Positions 34,310 through 42,354 of a DNA stretch of 64,000 nucleotides are shown here, in pieces; positions within the stretch are counted from its first letter, which is position 1, and the number at the start of each line of letters is the position of its first letter. Origin of the DNA: Sabulibacter ruber (GTDB taxonomy: Bacteria; Bacteroidota; Bacteroidia; Cytophagales; Hymenobacteraceae); contig NZ_JAFFID010000002.1 in NCBI RefSeq assembly GCF_017355955.1, positions 124,001-188,000 of the forward strand, in the 5' to 3' direction. The notes beneath the pieces are model-generated. The model searched no databases, was not told where the DNA came from, and was given only the letters and a program-made list of their open reading frames with translations. A program made the translations under genes and the position numbers.

Positions 34310-35503
34310 TTAATTCTTCAAGACCCGGCGGGCAATCTCTTTATTGTTGTCCGTTCTGATGTGCAGAATGTATAACCCAGACGCTAAGTGCTCTGTAGGG
34401 ATTACGTGTAAGCCACTGGTCAGAGATCTGTGCGGAATGGCCGCCTCGTACACTTTCACTCCCTGGGTGTTGATCAACTCTACCTGTGCTTCTTTGAACT
34501 CCACGCTCTTCAAGGTGATCTTCAAATCATCGGTGGTTGGGTTAGGGAATACCGCTAACGATGACTGAGGCAGTTGCTCTGCTGATTTTGTGATGGTGAA
34601 CGTCTGGAAGTCACTGTATACTTCTCTTATGGAGTTTTCCAGTTCCTCGTCTTCGGTTGTTCTTTGCCGGGTAATTCTCTCTGTGAGCACATTGCTAGTA
34701 TTGTACGTAAGCACGTACTGGGTCTCACTGTCAAATTCCCAGGAATTACCATCCCACTCTTGGCTCAGGGAGTTGATTACGTTCATCCGTTCATCATAGG
34801 TGGTGATTTCACGGGATTCGTTCTCCCAGTTGGAACCAGAGGCTTCTTCGGTGGTGATGGTGAGTTTGCGGGTATTGGTGTCATAGGAACTGTTTACCCT
34901 TTCCTCATTTACCCAAGCATTATTAACCCATTCCTGGGTTTCATACATGATAAAGCCGGCGGGGTTGCCGCCACCGGTAGCCCACATGAAATTATGGCTT
35001 CTCTCATCATTAACCCAGCTATTTGAAGTGGCATCCCAGTTCTGGCTTACTACAATAGTGGGATTGGTTTCATTTCCGGTGTAGGTATAGGTGGTTTTTC
35101 CTGTGTTAACCAATGTTCCGGTGCCCGCCCCAAAGTTAGATTGGGAGGTGATGGTCAGCATTCTGCCCTGCGCATCATATGTGTAAGTAGATTTAAGATT
35201 ACTCATCCACTGATTGGTTTCAGGGTTCCAGGTCTGCAACAGCGTCTCCGTTAACCTGAAATTGTCATAGGTATTGACCGCCCGGGACTGGTTCTCATCC
35301 TCAAACGTCAACACCTGCTCGGTTTGCTGAGCTCTGTTGTTATACGTGGTAGTATAGACACCAGCCACTTCCCAGGCTGGCGGAGAGGCCTGATTGTCCC
35401 AAGAATAGAATTCTGTCTTGCGGGGAAGGGTTATGGTGGTGGTCTGCGCAAAGGCACTCACGCAGAGGGCACAAAGCAATACCAAGATGTAAAGAGTTTT
35501 CAT
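34310..35503 (-). CDS. T9SS-sorted secreted repeat protein
   Basis: Product of 397 aa from ATG 35503 (MKTLYILVLLCALCVSAFAQ, signal peptide). The body is a tandem of about six YD-like repeats with the pattern TYDxxxRxLTITxxxxxxxxxWVNxxRxxxxY, for example TYDAQGRMLTITSQSNFGAG and SYDTNTRKLTITTEEASGSN. Trp-Asn rich hinges separate them (TWNPETNQW, NWDATSNSWVNDER, EWVNNAWVNEERVN). The C-terminus is a T9SS type A domain (VFPNPTTDDLKITLKSVEFK ... GLYILHIRTDNNKEIARRVL). It is predicted to be secreted or surface-anchored. Function unknown. Confidence 0.9.
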   Translation of the reverse strand: MKTLYILVLLCALCVSAFAQTTTITLPRKTEFYSWDNQASPPAWEVAGVYTTTYNNRAQQTEQVLTFEDENQSRAVNTYDNFRLTETLLQTWNPETNQWMSNLKSTYTYDAQGRMLTITSQSNFGAGTGTLVNTGKTTYTYTGNETNPTIVVSQNWDATSNSWVNDERSHNFMWATGGGNPAGFIMYETQEWVNNAWVNEERVNSSYDTNTRKLTITTEEASGSNWENESREITTYDERMNVINSLSQEWDGNSWEFDSETQYVLTYNTSNVLTERITRQRTTEDEELENSIREVYSDFQTFTITKSAEQLPQSSLAVFPNPTTDDLKITLKSVEFKEAQVELINTQGVKVYEAAIPHRSLTSGLHVIPTEHLASGLYILHIRTDNNKEIARRVLKN

Positions 35504-35851
35504 AAGCAAAGAGTTAAGGGGTTCTTAATGAATTATAAAGACACTAAATCTGATGTAACTCATTTCTGGATTGTCCTTATTCCCTAAAAGCAGCCTGTTG
35601 CTTCTCTTCCACTTCACTCACCTTGCTTTTTGCCAAGATATTTTAGGACAAGTTGTTACTGCTTGACAGCCTTTGTAAGAAATACCCCTATACACTCTAG
35701 GATATTTTTTTACCTACCTTCCTGAAAAACAGGCAATAAACAGCTTGCCGCTCTCTGTGCTTAAATGAAAAAGATGCGTTTCAGGCCTGTTTTGTATAAA
35801 GCAGCCCTGAAACGCACCTGAAAGTTCTCTTTAATAATTTGGTGGCTAAAA
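35504..35851. other. Intergenic region between the T9SS and flavoprotein genes
   Basis: About 350 bp. It holds a half-copy of the palindrome family at about 35718-35745 (CCTGAAAAACAGGCAATAAA) and a full copy at 35775-35816. No convincing gene is present. Confidence 0.5.
35775..35816. repeat. 40-bp palindrome family copy, near-perfect
   Basis: TGCGTTTCAGGCCTGTTTTG then TATAAAGCAGCCCTGAAACG+CA. Downstream of the flavoprotein stop on the minus strand, so it could also serve as its terminator. Confidence 0.8.
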
Positions 35852-36745
35852 CTACAGCCTGAATTCTTTCTGTAACTCCATGTTGATAGCCACGGCGGCT
35901 TTGGTACCTTCGGCCGCCGCCACAATCACCAACTGCATGTCTCGGGCGGCGTCTCCGGCTACATAGAGCCCCGGAACGTTGGTTTGCTGGTGCTTGTAGG
36001 TTCTTACCACGCCCTTGCTGGTGAAATCGCATTGCAGCTGACGGGCAAGGTCTGAGCGCTGGTCTGAGCCCGTGGAAAAGAACATGGCTTCCCGGTTTTC
36101 AATTTGTCCGTTCTTGAGCACAATGCGCTGCAAGTGGCCTTCCTCCCCCTCCAGTCTTTCAATGCCCGCGGTATTGATCTGCACCTTGTTACGCGCCAGG
36201 AGTTCGCGGTCTTCGCGGGTGAGGCGGTTGGTGCCGTCGGTGAAAAGCATAACGTCACTGCTCCAGGTTTTGAGGGAGAGCGAAAGGCCGATGGCATCGC
36301 GGTTCTTGCCGTAGGCTGCCAGGGGCTTGTTCTTGGATTCATACCCATCGCAGTACGGGCAGTGGTGAATGCTGGAACCATAGAACGGTTCTGCTCCGGG
36401 TAGCTTAGGCCATCGGTCACACAAGCCAGTGGCTAGTAATACTTTTCTGGAGAGATATACCTGGTCGTCTTCATCGCAGGCGGTAAAGAGATCTCCCTCT
36501 TTGGTGACCCGCACAATGCGCTTCTGCTTGAATTCTACCTCGTACTTCTCCAGGTCCTTCCGGCTCAGGCGCAGGAACTCGTCGGGCGGGGTGGCATCGC
36601 GGGAGATGAAACCGTTCATAGAATGAGAGTAGGAGTTGCGGTACTCCCCTGAATCAAACAAAGCCACTTTGCGCATGCAGCGCCCCAGCAACATGGCTGC
36701 GCTGAGTCCCGCCGGCCCGCCGCCAACAATTAACACGTCGTACAT
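35852..36745 (-). CDS. Thioredoxin-reductase-like FAD/NAD(P)-dependent oxidoreductase
   Basis: Product of 297 aa from ATG 36745 (MYDVLIVGGGPAGLSAAMLL). An upstream in-frame start at 36790 has a non-family N-terminus. The FAD-binding GGGPAG motif, redox pair CPYC in IHHCPYCDGYESKNK, and the C-terminal FAD stretch GLYVAGDAARDMQLVIVAAA are all clear. The NAD(P) site GKNRDAIGLSLSLK is less canonical than GxGxxA of TrxB. So it may be a TrxB paralogue rather than the housekeeping enzyme. It lies alone, with a thioredoxin encoded far away at 58205. Confidence 0.92.
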   Translation of the reverse strand: MYDVLIVGGGPAGLSAAMLLGRCMRKVALFDSGEYRNSYSHSMNGFISRDATPPDEFLRLSRKDLEKYEVEFKQKRIVRVTKEGDLFTACDEDDQVYLSRKVLLATGLCDRWPKLPGAEPFYGSSIHHCPYCDGYESKNKPLAAYGKNRDAIGLSLSLKTWSSDVMLFTDGTNRLTREDRELLARNKVQINTAGIERLEGEEGHLQRIVLKNGQIENREAMFFSTGSDQRSDLARQLQCDFTSKGVVRTYKHQQTNVPGLYVAGDAARDMQLVIVAAAEGTKAAVAINMELQKEFRL

Positions 36746-36957
36746 ATTCTCTATATCTCTTAACCAGTCATGGCTAAACGCATCTGGCAAAAAAGAGATG
36801 GAAATTGCGTCACTTTTTTCGGCGTTTCGTCAGAAATGTGCTTTGCCCCAGCAACTTCCTTCCTGGGTTTGCTATCCCTTGCAGCACAGGCCATTAATAT
36901 TTTCTAAAATACATAGTGCTTATGCATAACACTATTAGAATATCTATTCTGTTTTTC

Positions 36958-36965
36958 TATATTTG
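36958..36965 (+). promoter_or_regulatory. Possible -7 box (TAnnTTTG) of the FadL gene
   Basis: TATATTTG matches the Bacteroidota -7 consensus exactly and lies 50 bp before the start in a very AT-rich leader. No clear -33 TTTG at the right spacing, so moderate support only. Confidence 0.35.
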
Positions 36966-37014
36966 ATTATCAAATCAATAAGATACAATTACATTTATTT
37001 TAACTGGCAAACGC

Positions 37015-38256
37015 ATGAAAAGTAAAATTTTAGCTTTCCTGGGCAGTGCTGTGCTCTCAGCGGGCGTAGCCACCGCGGGAGGCTTCCAAGCCAACCTTCA
37101 GGGGCAGAAGCAGATAGGAATGGGGCACGCTGGTACAGGCCTGGCTTTAGACCAGAGTAGCATTTTTTTTAATCCTGGTGCTTTGGCTCATCTCCGCCAG
37201 AACGGCATTCAACTGGGTGTGAGTGCGTTAAATGCTAAAATAGCCTACCGTGAGCCGTCTCCCGGCATTTCCTCGGCCCAAACCGATAACCCCCTGAGCA
37301 CTCCTTTCCAGGTGTATGCCTCCTATGGCAAAGAAGAAAGCCCACTGCGTTTCGGGATTGGGGTGTACACTCCGTATGGTAGTTCAGTGAACTGGGGCAA
37401 CCTGTGGCAAGGACGTTTCGGGTTGAATGAACTCACCTTGCAGGCCATTTTTATCCAGCCAACCATCAGCTATCGTATTTCAGACAAATTAGGCTTTGGG
37501 GCAGGCTTTGTCTACTCTACCGGTAATGTGAACCTGCAGAGAAGCATTCCGTTGCAAGCCAGTAACTATGCCGAGGGTCAGGTAGAACTAGACGGTAATG
37601 CCAGCGGCTTCGGCTTTAACCTGGGGGTTTTCTTCCAGCCTGTTGAGAAACTCTCTCTTGGTTTAACTTACAGATCAAAAGTAGAAATGGAAGTGAAAGA
37701 AGGCGATGTAACCTTCATGCTTCCTTCTTCTCCATTGATCACAAGCCAGTTCCAGGCTACCCAGTTTGATGCCAAACTTCCTTTACCGGCCAACATTACG
37801 CTGGGGATTGGCTTTAGACCTACCGAGAAACTTGCTATTGCCGTTGACATCCAGCATGTGCAATGGAGCGCCTACAAAGCCCTGCGTTTTGACTATAACG
37901 CGCCCATCAGAGGTGAGAACTTCTCTGAAAGCCCCCGCAATTATGAAGATGTGTTCATTTACCGTTTAGGTGCACAGTACCAGGTATCTGACATTCTTAC
38001 CCTGCGTGCTGGAGCGTACTATGACAAGTCTCCGGTTCAGGAAGGCTACCTTACCCCGGAAACGCCAGATGCCGACTCAAGAGGTGTTTCTGCCGGTTTA
38101 ACCCTGGCACTGAGCGAAAAGGTAGACCTGGATGCTTCTTTCCTGTACATCAACAAGAAACAGCGCACCGATGATGCCAGCAAATCTGGTGGCGTGGCCG
38201 GCACCTACAAGTCAGTGGCTTACATCCCTGGGGTAGGCCTCAACTATAAGTTTTAA
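37015..38256 (+). CDS. FadL/OmpP1-family outer-membrane transporter
   Basis: Product of 413 aa with signal peptide MKSKILAFLGSAVLSAGVAT. The FadL signature follows: GGFQANLQGQKQIGMGHAGT then SSIFFNPGALAHL at residues 45-58, the N-terminal hatch that plugs the barrel. Strands continue to the C-terminal VAYIPGVGLNYKF with terminal Phe. FadL proteins import hydrophobic molecules such as long-chain fatty acids or aromatic compounds. The SGNH hydrolase gene starts 11 bp after its stop, so the pair is probably co-transcribed for uptake and hydrolysis of a lipid ester; the pairing is seen, the substrate is inferred. Confidence 0.95.
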   Translation: MKSKILAFLGSAVLSAGVATAGGFQANLQGQKQIGMGHAGTGLALDQSSIFFNPGALAHLRQNGIQLGVSALNAKIAYREPSPGISSAQTDNPLSTPFQVYASYGKEESPLRFGIGVYTPYGSSVNWGNLWQGRFGLNELTLQAIFIQPTISYRISDKLGFGAGFVYSTGNVNLQRSIPLQASNYAEGQVELDGNASGFGFNLGVFFQPVEKLSLGLTYRSKVEMEVKEGDVTFMLPSSPLITSQFQATQFDAKLPLPANITLGIGFRPTEKLAIAVDIQHVQWSAYKALRFDYNAPIRGENFSESPRNYEDVFIYRLGAQYQVSDILTLRAGAYYDKSPVQEGYLTPETPDADSRGVSAGLTLALSEKVDLDASFLYINKKQRTDDASKSGGVAGTYKSVAYIPGVGLNYKF

Positions 38257-38267
38257 TCTAAAGTACC

Positions 38268-39698
38268 ATGAAGAACATATTCTACAAATTTGGCGCTGCG
38301 GCTCTTCTTTCCAGCGCGTTTCTTTTTTCTGGTTGTGATCCTGAGTTTGAAGATGATGTACAGGTAAGTGCGGGGTCTTTGAATTTAAGCAAATACGTAG
38401 CCGTGGGGAACTCCCTAACGGCCGGTTACCAGGACAACGGCCTGTACCTGGAAGGCCAGGTTTTCTCTTACCCTAACATTCTGGCCAACCAATTCTCTTT
38501 TGCGGGCGGCGGTGGATTTGCGCAGCCTTTGTTCTCCAATGAGCAGCGCAACGGTTCTGGCTACCTGCGGTTAAGCGGTTTCACGGCTACCGGTTCCCCT
38601 ATCCTGCAGCCGGTAACCACCAACTTGGCTACTGAATCAGCTACCAGCGCTTTCTTTAAAGACGAGTTTACTGGAGAGGTGCAAAACTTGGGTATACCGG
38701 GCATCAGACTTGCTGATATAAAAACTCCAGGCTATGGTAGCGCCCAAGGCAACCCGTACTTTGAGCGCATTACGCCAGATGCAAATCAATTGCAGACATA
38801 TTTGCAACGTGTTGCGGCTAGTAACCCTACTTTCTTTAGTTCTTGGTTAGGCAATAACGATGTTTTAGGATATGCAACTGCTGGAGGTTTTGCGGGGGCT
38901 CTCACCCCTGTTGAAACGTTTACTAATCTGTATACTGAATTAATTAATACCTTGACCGCTAATGGTGCTGAAGGTATTGTAGCCACTATTCCAGATGTGC
39001 GGGCAGTTCCTTTCTTTACGACTGTTGGTCCAACTGCCAAACCTCTTCTGGCTGCCGCAGTGGCTGCTGCCAATGCTCAAGGTCTTCCTATTACTGGTGT
39101 AACAGCCCTTAGTAAAAATACCGCAACCCGTATCACCATCACCCCGGCTTCTATCAAAGATGCATCTGGTGGAAGTATCCTCCTGACACTAACTTCCAGT
39201 GCGTATCTCCCTTTGATTGGACAACCAACCGGAAGATACTGGCGTGAATTGGCTGCTTCTCAAAACCCAACAAACCCTACAGCTCAACTGCAGGGCTATC
39301 TTGCCAATTTCCAGATTGATACCACCAAAGCTTTTGGGTTAGATCCAAGAAATCCGATACCTAGCGCTTTTGTATTGGATGATACCGAACAGAATGAAAT
39401 AAATGCGGCAACCGCTGCCTTCAATGATATCATAAAGGCACAGGCAAACGCTAAGGGTTTGGCGATATTTGATGCTTACCAATACTTCAACAGCATCCAG
39501 GCTGGCTTTACCCAGAACGGGGTTGCTTACTCTCCGGCGTTTATCACCGGTAACCTGTTCTCTCTGGATGGGGTGCACCCAACCCAGCGCGGGTATGCCA
39601 TCATTGCCAATGAGATGATCAAAGCCATCAATGCCAAGTATGGTTCAACCATCCCAACCATTGATGTGACCCAGTTCAGAGCGGTGTTGTTCCCGTAA
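38268..39698 (+). CDS. SGNH/GDSL-type esterase lipoprotein
   Basis: Product of 476 aa. The lipobox is in LLSSAFLFSGCDPEFEDDV. SGNH block I is AVGNSLTAGYQD (Ser nucleophile; the usual Asp replaced by Asn), block III is SWLGNNDVLGY (Asn), and block V is DGVHPTQRGYAIIANEM (Asp-x-x-His). Large insertions lie between blocks, typical for Bacteroidota versions near FadL. It is predicted to hydrolyse lipids or acyl esters at the outer membrane, coupled to the upstream FadL. The middle part (about 38780-39460) is visibly more AT-rich than its flanks, so the gene may be mosaic. Confidence 0.92.
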   Translation: MKNIFYKFGAAALLSSAFLFSGCDPEFEDDVQVSAGSLNLSKYVAVGNSLTAGYQDNGLYLEGQVFSYPNILANQFSFAGGGGFAQPLFSNEQRNGSGYLRLSGFTATGSPILQPVTTNLATESATSAFFKDEFTGEVQNLGIPGIRLADIKTPGYGSAQGNPYFERITPDANQLQTYLQRVAASNPTFFSSWLGNNDVLGYATAGGFAGALTPVETFTNLYTELINTLTANGAEGIVATIPDVRAVPFFTTVGPTAKPLLAAAVAAANAQGLPITGVTALSKNTATRITITPASIKDASGGSILLTLTSSAYLPLIGQPTGRYWRELAASQNPTNPTAQLQGYLANFQIDTTKAFGLDPRNPIPSAFVLDDTEQNEINAATAAFNDIIKAQANAKGLAIFDAYQYFNSIQAGFTQNGVAYSPAFITGNLFSLDGVHPTQRGYAIIANEMIKAINAKYGSTIPTIDVTQFRAVLFP

Positions 39699-39717
39699 TA
39701 CGGCCCCTGCCTCGCAG

Positions 39718-39750
39718 AAAAGACCAGCTTTCACCGGCTGGTCTTTTCGT
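39718..39750 (+). terminator. Terminator of the FadL-SGNH operon
   Basis: AAAAGACCAGC (39718-39728) pairs with GCTGGTCTTTT (39737-39747); begins 20 bp after the stop. Confidence 0.92.
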
Positions 39751-39790
39751 TTGCACCAACTTGGGCTTCAACTATTTCAAGGTAAATCCG

Positions 39791-39822
39791 TTCGGTTATG
39801 TGGTGCTAAAAAGATAGATTTG
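39791..39822 (+). promoter_or_regulatory. Candidate Bacteroidota promoter for the first lipocalin-like gene
   Basis: TAGATTTG (39815-39822) is an exact TAnnTTTG -7 box. TTCG (39791-39794) is a one-mismatch TTTG -33 box, 20 bp upstream. The start codon at 39850 would leave a leader of about 20 nt. Confidence 0.55.
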
Positions 39823-39849
39823 TATACGTCCACCTAAATCTGTATTCCT

Positions 39850-40314
39850 ATGAAAAATTACTCGCTTCTGCTCCTCTTGTTTTGCTGTACCTTTTTCCTG
39901 AACGCCTGCAGCGATGACGACGACACTCCTTCCAGAGAGGAAATGCTGATGAACAAGCGCTGGCAGATTACCGGCTTAACGGTCTCCACGCCCCTGGGAT
40001 CTATAGATTACTATGAGGAATTTGAAGATTGCATGCGGGATAATTACATAGAATTCAGATCTGGTGGCATATTGGTCATGAACGAAGGCCCTACAAAATG
40101 TAATGATTCAGCGCCTCAGGAAAACCCCGGCACCTGGTCACTGGAAGGCAACACCCTTCGGATTAGTGGAATTGGGGCGGCCCTTTCCTTACAGGTAGAT
40201 GAACTGGAACTACAAGTAACGGAACTGACCAACACCTCCCTTGCGGCTGATTTTGAAACTACTTTTTCAGGCTTCACGTTTGACGGCAACCTTGAAATGA
40301 CAGTACAGCAGTAA
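39850..40314 (+). CDS. Lipocalin-like lipoprotein
   Basis: Product of 154 aa with lipobox LNAC after MKNYSLLLLLFCCTFF. An acidic spacer (SDDDDTPSREEMLM) links it to the lipocalin-like core, which starts NKRWQITGLTV and contains YIEFRSGGILVM and NPGTWSLEGNTLRISG. This is the common Bacteroidota lipocalin-like (DUF4923/DUF5004-type) pattern: W near the start, a strand-turn, and G-x-W-x-x-x-G/D. Two more lipoproteins of the same general fold follow at 40847 and 41798, but pairwise similarity is low outside the leader. Function unknown. Confidence 0.8.
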   Translation: MKNYSLLLLLFCCTFFLNACSDDDDTPSREEMLMNKRWQITGLTVSTPLGSIDYYEEFEDCMRDNYIEFRSGGILVMNEGPTKCNDSAPQENPGTWSLEGNTLRISGIGAALSLQVDELELQVTELTNTSLAADFETTFSGFTFDGNLEMTVQQ

Positions 40315-40345
40315 ACCTGCCAACCCACTAGAGGGTACCTATCAC

Positions 40346-40393
40346 GCATAAAAACAGAAAGGGGAGCCATGGCTCCCCTTTCTGTTTTTATGC
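40346..40393. terminator. Perfect 48-bp palindromic terminator
   Basis: Arms of 24 bp with no spacer: GCATAAAAACAGAAAGGGGA+GCCA and its exact complement, to ATGC at 40393. A-run on the left and T-run on the right make it active on either strand. The core 36 bp are identical to 42269-42304. Confidence 0.92.
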
Positions 40394-40421
40394 CGTTTTC
40401 TGAAAACGACCATCAAAACAG
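40382..40421. repeat. 40-bp palindrome family copy overlapping a terminator
   Basis: CTGTTTTTATGCCGTTTTCT then GAAAACGACCATCAAAACAG, using the right arm of the 48-bp palindrome as its left arm. Confidence 0.6.
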
Positions 40422-40846
40422 CACACCCTAACCAACTGCTTCCTTGGCTGCGAAGCCGTTGCTGGTCTAAGGATAGTTACCTCACCCAACAAGAAAGAGC
40501 AAAGCCCTTGAAACTCACCTGTCAGCAGAATCATTCTTGTTAAGCATCAAACAGTTACGGCTTTCTTTCACCTTTTCAATCTCCTTTCTCTTCTCTCCCC
40601 CATTATATGCCCCATCAATTCAGGTCTGGTATATCCAGCTTCACTCGCCCAAATTCTAGTTTCATCCTATTATGTTAAATTCCTGAACATTACGCGTAGG
40701 GGAATATTCTGATAATGAGGTCTTTACTACAGAACAGCAACTTATCCTTTGACACTTACTGATTGATTTAAGGATATGATCTGGCAGAGTAACCATTACC
40801 CTAAACCATAACTCATTATTTGTTTAATTTTTTATTTCCTACAACC

Positions 40847-41320
40847 ATGTTCAAAAAAACGTTTCTGCTTACCATCTTAGCCGCATTCACATTGGTATTC
40901 ACTTCTTGCGAGAAAGACAAAGACAAAAAAGATCCGGATCCAGAGCCAACCCCTACAGCTAAACTGGTAGGTAAAGAATGGAAACTCACCTCACAGAAAG
41001 CTAAAGTTGGGAACGGGCAAGAACAGAATGTGCTTAATGTCATCTATGAAGAGTTTGAAGTAGATGAAATTGTGGTGGAGTTTGATGACGAAGGAGGATA
41101 TATGATTTCTTCTCATGGCGAAAACCTAGAGGATGGCACCTATGAAATAAACGGCGATGAGATAGAGTGGAATTACAAAGCTACTATCTCTTGGTTATCC
41201 TCTGATGAAGACATTCTGCCTTATGAATTTGAGATAAACGGTAACACGTTAAGGCTTATATCAAACGCGACGTACCAAGGCCAGCCTTTGAAAGAAACCA
41301 TCACCTTTACCGCTCAATAA
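40847..41320 (+). CDS. Lipocalin-like lipoprotein, paralogue of 41798-42253
   Basis: Product of 157 aa from ATG 40847 (MFKKTFLLTILAAFTLVFTS+C). The leader is nearly the same as that of the gene at 41798. A short Asp/Lys/Pro spacer (EKDKDKKDPDPEPTPT) follows the lipid-modified Cys. The core runs KLVGKEWKLTSQKAKVG, EIVVEFDDEGGYMISSHGE and GTYEINGDEIEWNYKAT, the calycin-like strand series. Very acidic. Predicted outer-membrane or periplasmic lipoprotein, function unknown. Confidence 0.85.
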   Translation: MFKKTFLLTILAAFTLVFTSCEKDKDKKDPDPEPTPTAKLVGKEWKLTSQKAKVGNGQEQNVLNVIYEEFEVDEIVVEFDDEGGYMISSHGENLEDGTYEINGDEIEWNYKATISWLSSDEDILPYEFEINGNTLRLISNATYQGQPLKETITFTAQ

Positions 41321-41797
41321 GCCTTCTCAGTTGGGGCTTCCTCTTCAATAGCCCCTATGGAGCAATAACCACCTAGAAGCCAAGGACCAGCTTTCCCCTA
41401 AGTTGGTTCTTGGCTTTTCTAATCAAAGCAAATAGGTCAGAATCAAACTAAAGCTTGGACCCATACACCTGGGTTTAGGCGACTTTTACAAAAAACAATC
41501 AAAAAACGCTTCTCCCACTGGGCTCAGTAAATCTCAGATGTCGCATCAGGACAGCCGGTTCAGTGGTGCTTTCTCCAACTTCAACCGCGTTCAATCATGC
41601 CTCAGTAAAATAGGGCACTTTTCTAAGAAATCTTGGTAGGGGGACTTCGGAGCTTCCTGGTCTATACAATACATCCGTCAACCTCCTGGCAGCATATCCT
41701 GCAATCTTACCCAGTACTGCCGGAAATAAGAAGAACAATCCAGTATCAATCTACTCTAACCTATAACCATTTACTTTTTCACTTTATCTTCTTAACC
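41321..41797. other. Intergenic region between paralogous lipoprotein genes
   Basis: About 475 bp. Contains a terminator at 41377-41419 and a weak palindrome-like tract near 41475-41510 (TTTAGGCGACTTTTACAAAA then AACAATCAAAAAACGC). No gene recognised. Confidence 0.5.
41377..41419 (+). terminator. Terminator of the 40847 lipoprotein gene
   Basis: AAGCCAAGGACCA (41377-41389) pairs with TGGTTCTTGGCTT (41404-41416), then TTCT. Confidence 0.8.
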
Positions 41798-42253
41798 ATG
41801 TTAAAGCAATCTTATTTACTCTCCCTGCTGGCCGCTTTCGTTCTGGTATTCACTTCTTGCAGCAAAGATGACAAAGATGACCCAACCCCAAGAATTGATG
41901 GTAAACAATTGCAGAACCATGAATGGGTGGTAACAGAGCACATAGTGAAAGCCACCGACGAGGAGGACTACGACGTATTAGCCGAATACGACGGTAATGA
42001 GGTAACTTTTGAATTTAAGGAGAATGGAGAATACACCATCTACGTTGATGGCGAGCATTTTTCAGAAGGCTCCTATGAAGTGAAAGGCGACAAACTAAAT
42101 TGGGACTGCCAATTATCAGTGATTGGGCAGACCATGGAAGATGAAACCTCCTTCACCATCTCTGAACTGAGCAACAGTAAACTGAAGCTGACCTATTCCG
42201 TTAAGGTGCAAAATGTCACCGTAACTGAGAACATTGCCATGAACGCAAAATAA
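41798..42253 (+). CDS. Lipocalin-like lipoprotein, paralogue of 40847-41320
   Basis: Product of 151 aa from ATG 41798 (MLKQSYLLSLLAAFVLVFTS+C); the open frame upstream to 41633 is unrelated leader. The core matches its neighbour in order: LQNHEWVVTEHIVKA, EVTFEFKENGEYTIYVDGEH, FSEGSYEVKGDKLNWDCQLS and ISELSNSKLKLTYSVK. The shared leader, spacing and fold indicate an old tandem duplication. Followed by a terminator nearly identical to that of 40346. Function unknown. Confidence 0.85.
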   Translation: MLKQSYLLSLLAAFVLVFTSCSKDDKDDPTPRIDGKQLQNHEWVVTEHIVKATDEEDYDVLAEYDGNEVTFEFKENGEYTIYVDGEHFSEGSYEVKGDKLNWDCQLSVIGQTMEDETSFTISELSNSKLKLTYSVKVQNVTVTENIAMNAK

Positions 42254-42268
42254 GCTTTGCTATATATA

Positions 42269-42304
42269 AAACAGAAAGGGGAGCCATGGCTCCCCTTTCT
42301 GTTT
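42269..42304. terminator. Palindromic terminator, near copy of 40346-40393
   Basis: AAACAGAAAGGGGAGCCA and its exact complement, 18-bp arms with no loop, 36 bp identical to the core of the 40346 terminator. Between convergent lipoprotein and polA genes. Confidence 0.92.
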
Positions 42305-42313
42305 ATGGTGTCT

Positions 42314-42352
42314 CCTGTTTTAGGCCTTCTTTAAGCAAAACAGGCTTAAAAT
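42314..42352. repeat. 40-bp palindrome family copy
   Basis: CCTGTTTTAGGCCTTCTTTA then AGCAAAACAGGCTTAAAAT, ending 2 bp before the polA stop codon. Confidence 0.7.
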
Positions 42353-42354
42353 GC

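Larger units (their letters stand above)
40315..40846. other. Long intergenic region between lipocalin-like genes
   Basis: About 530 bp. Starts with the 48-bp palindrome (40346-40393) and a palindrome-family copy (40382-40421). The remainder is AT-rich leader in which I see no gene or clear promoter. Confidence 0.6.
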
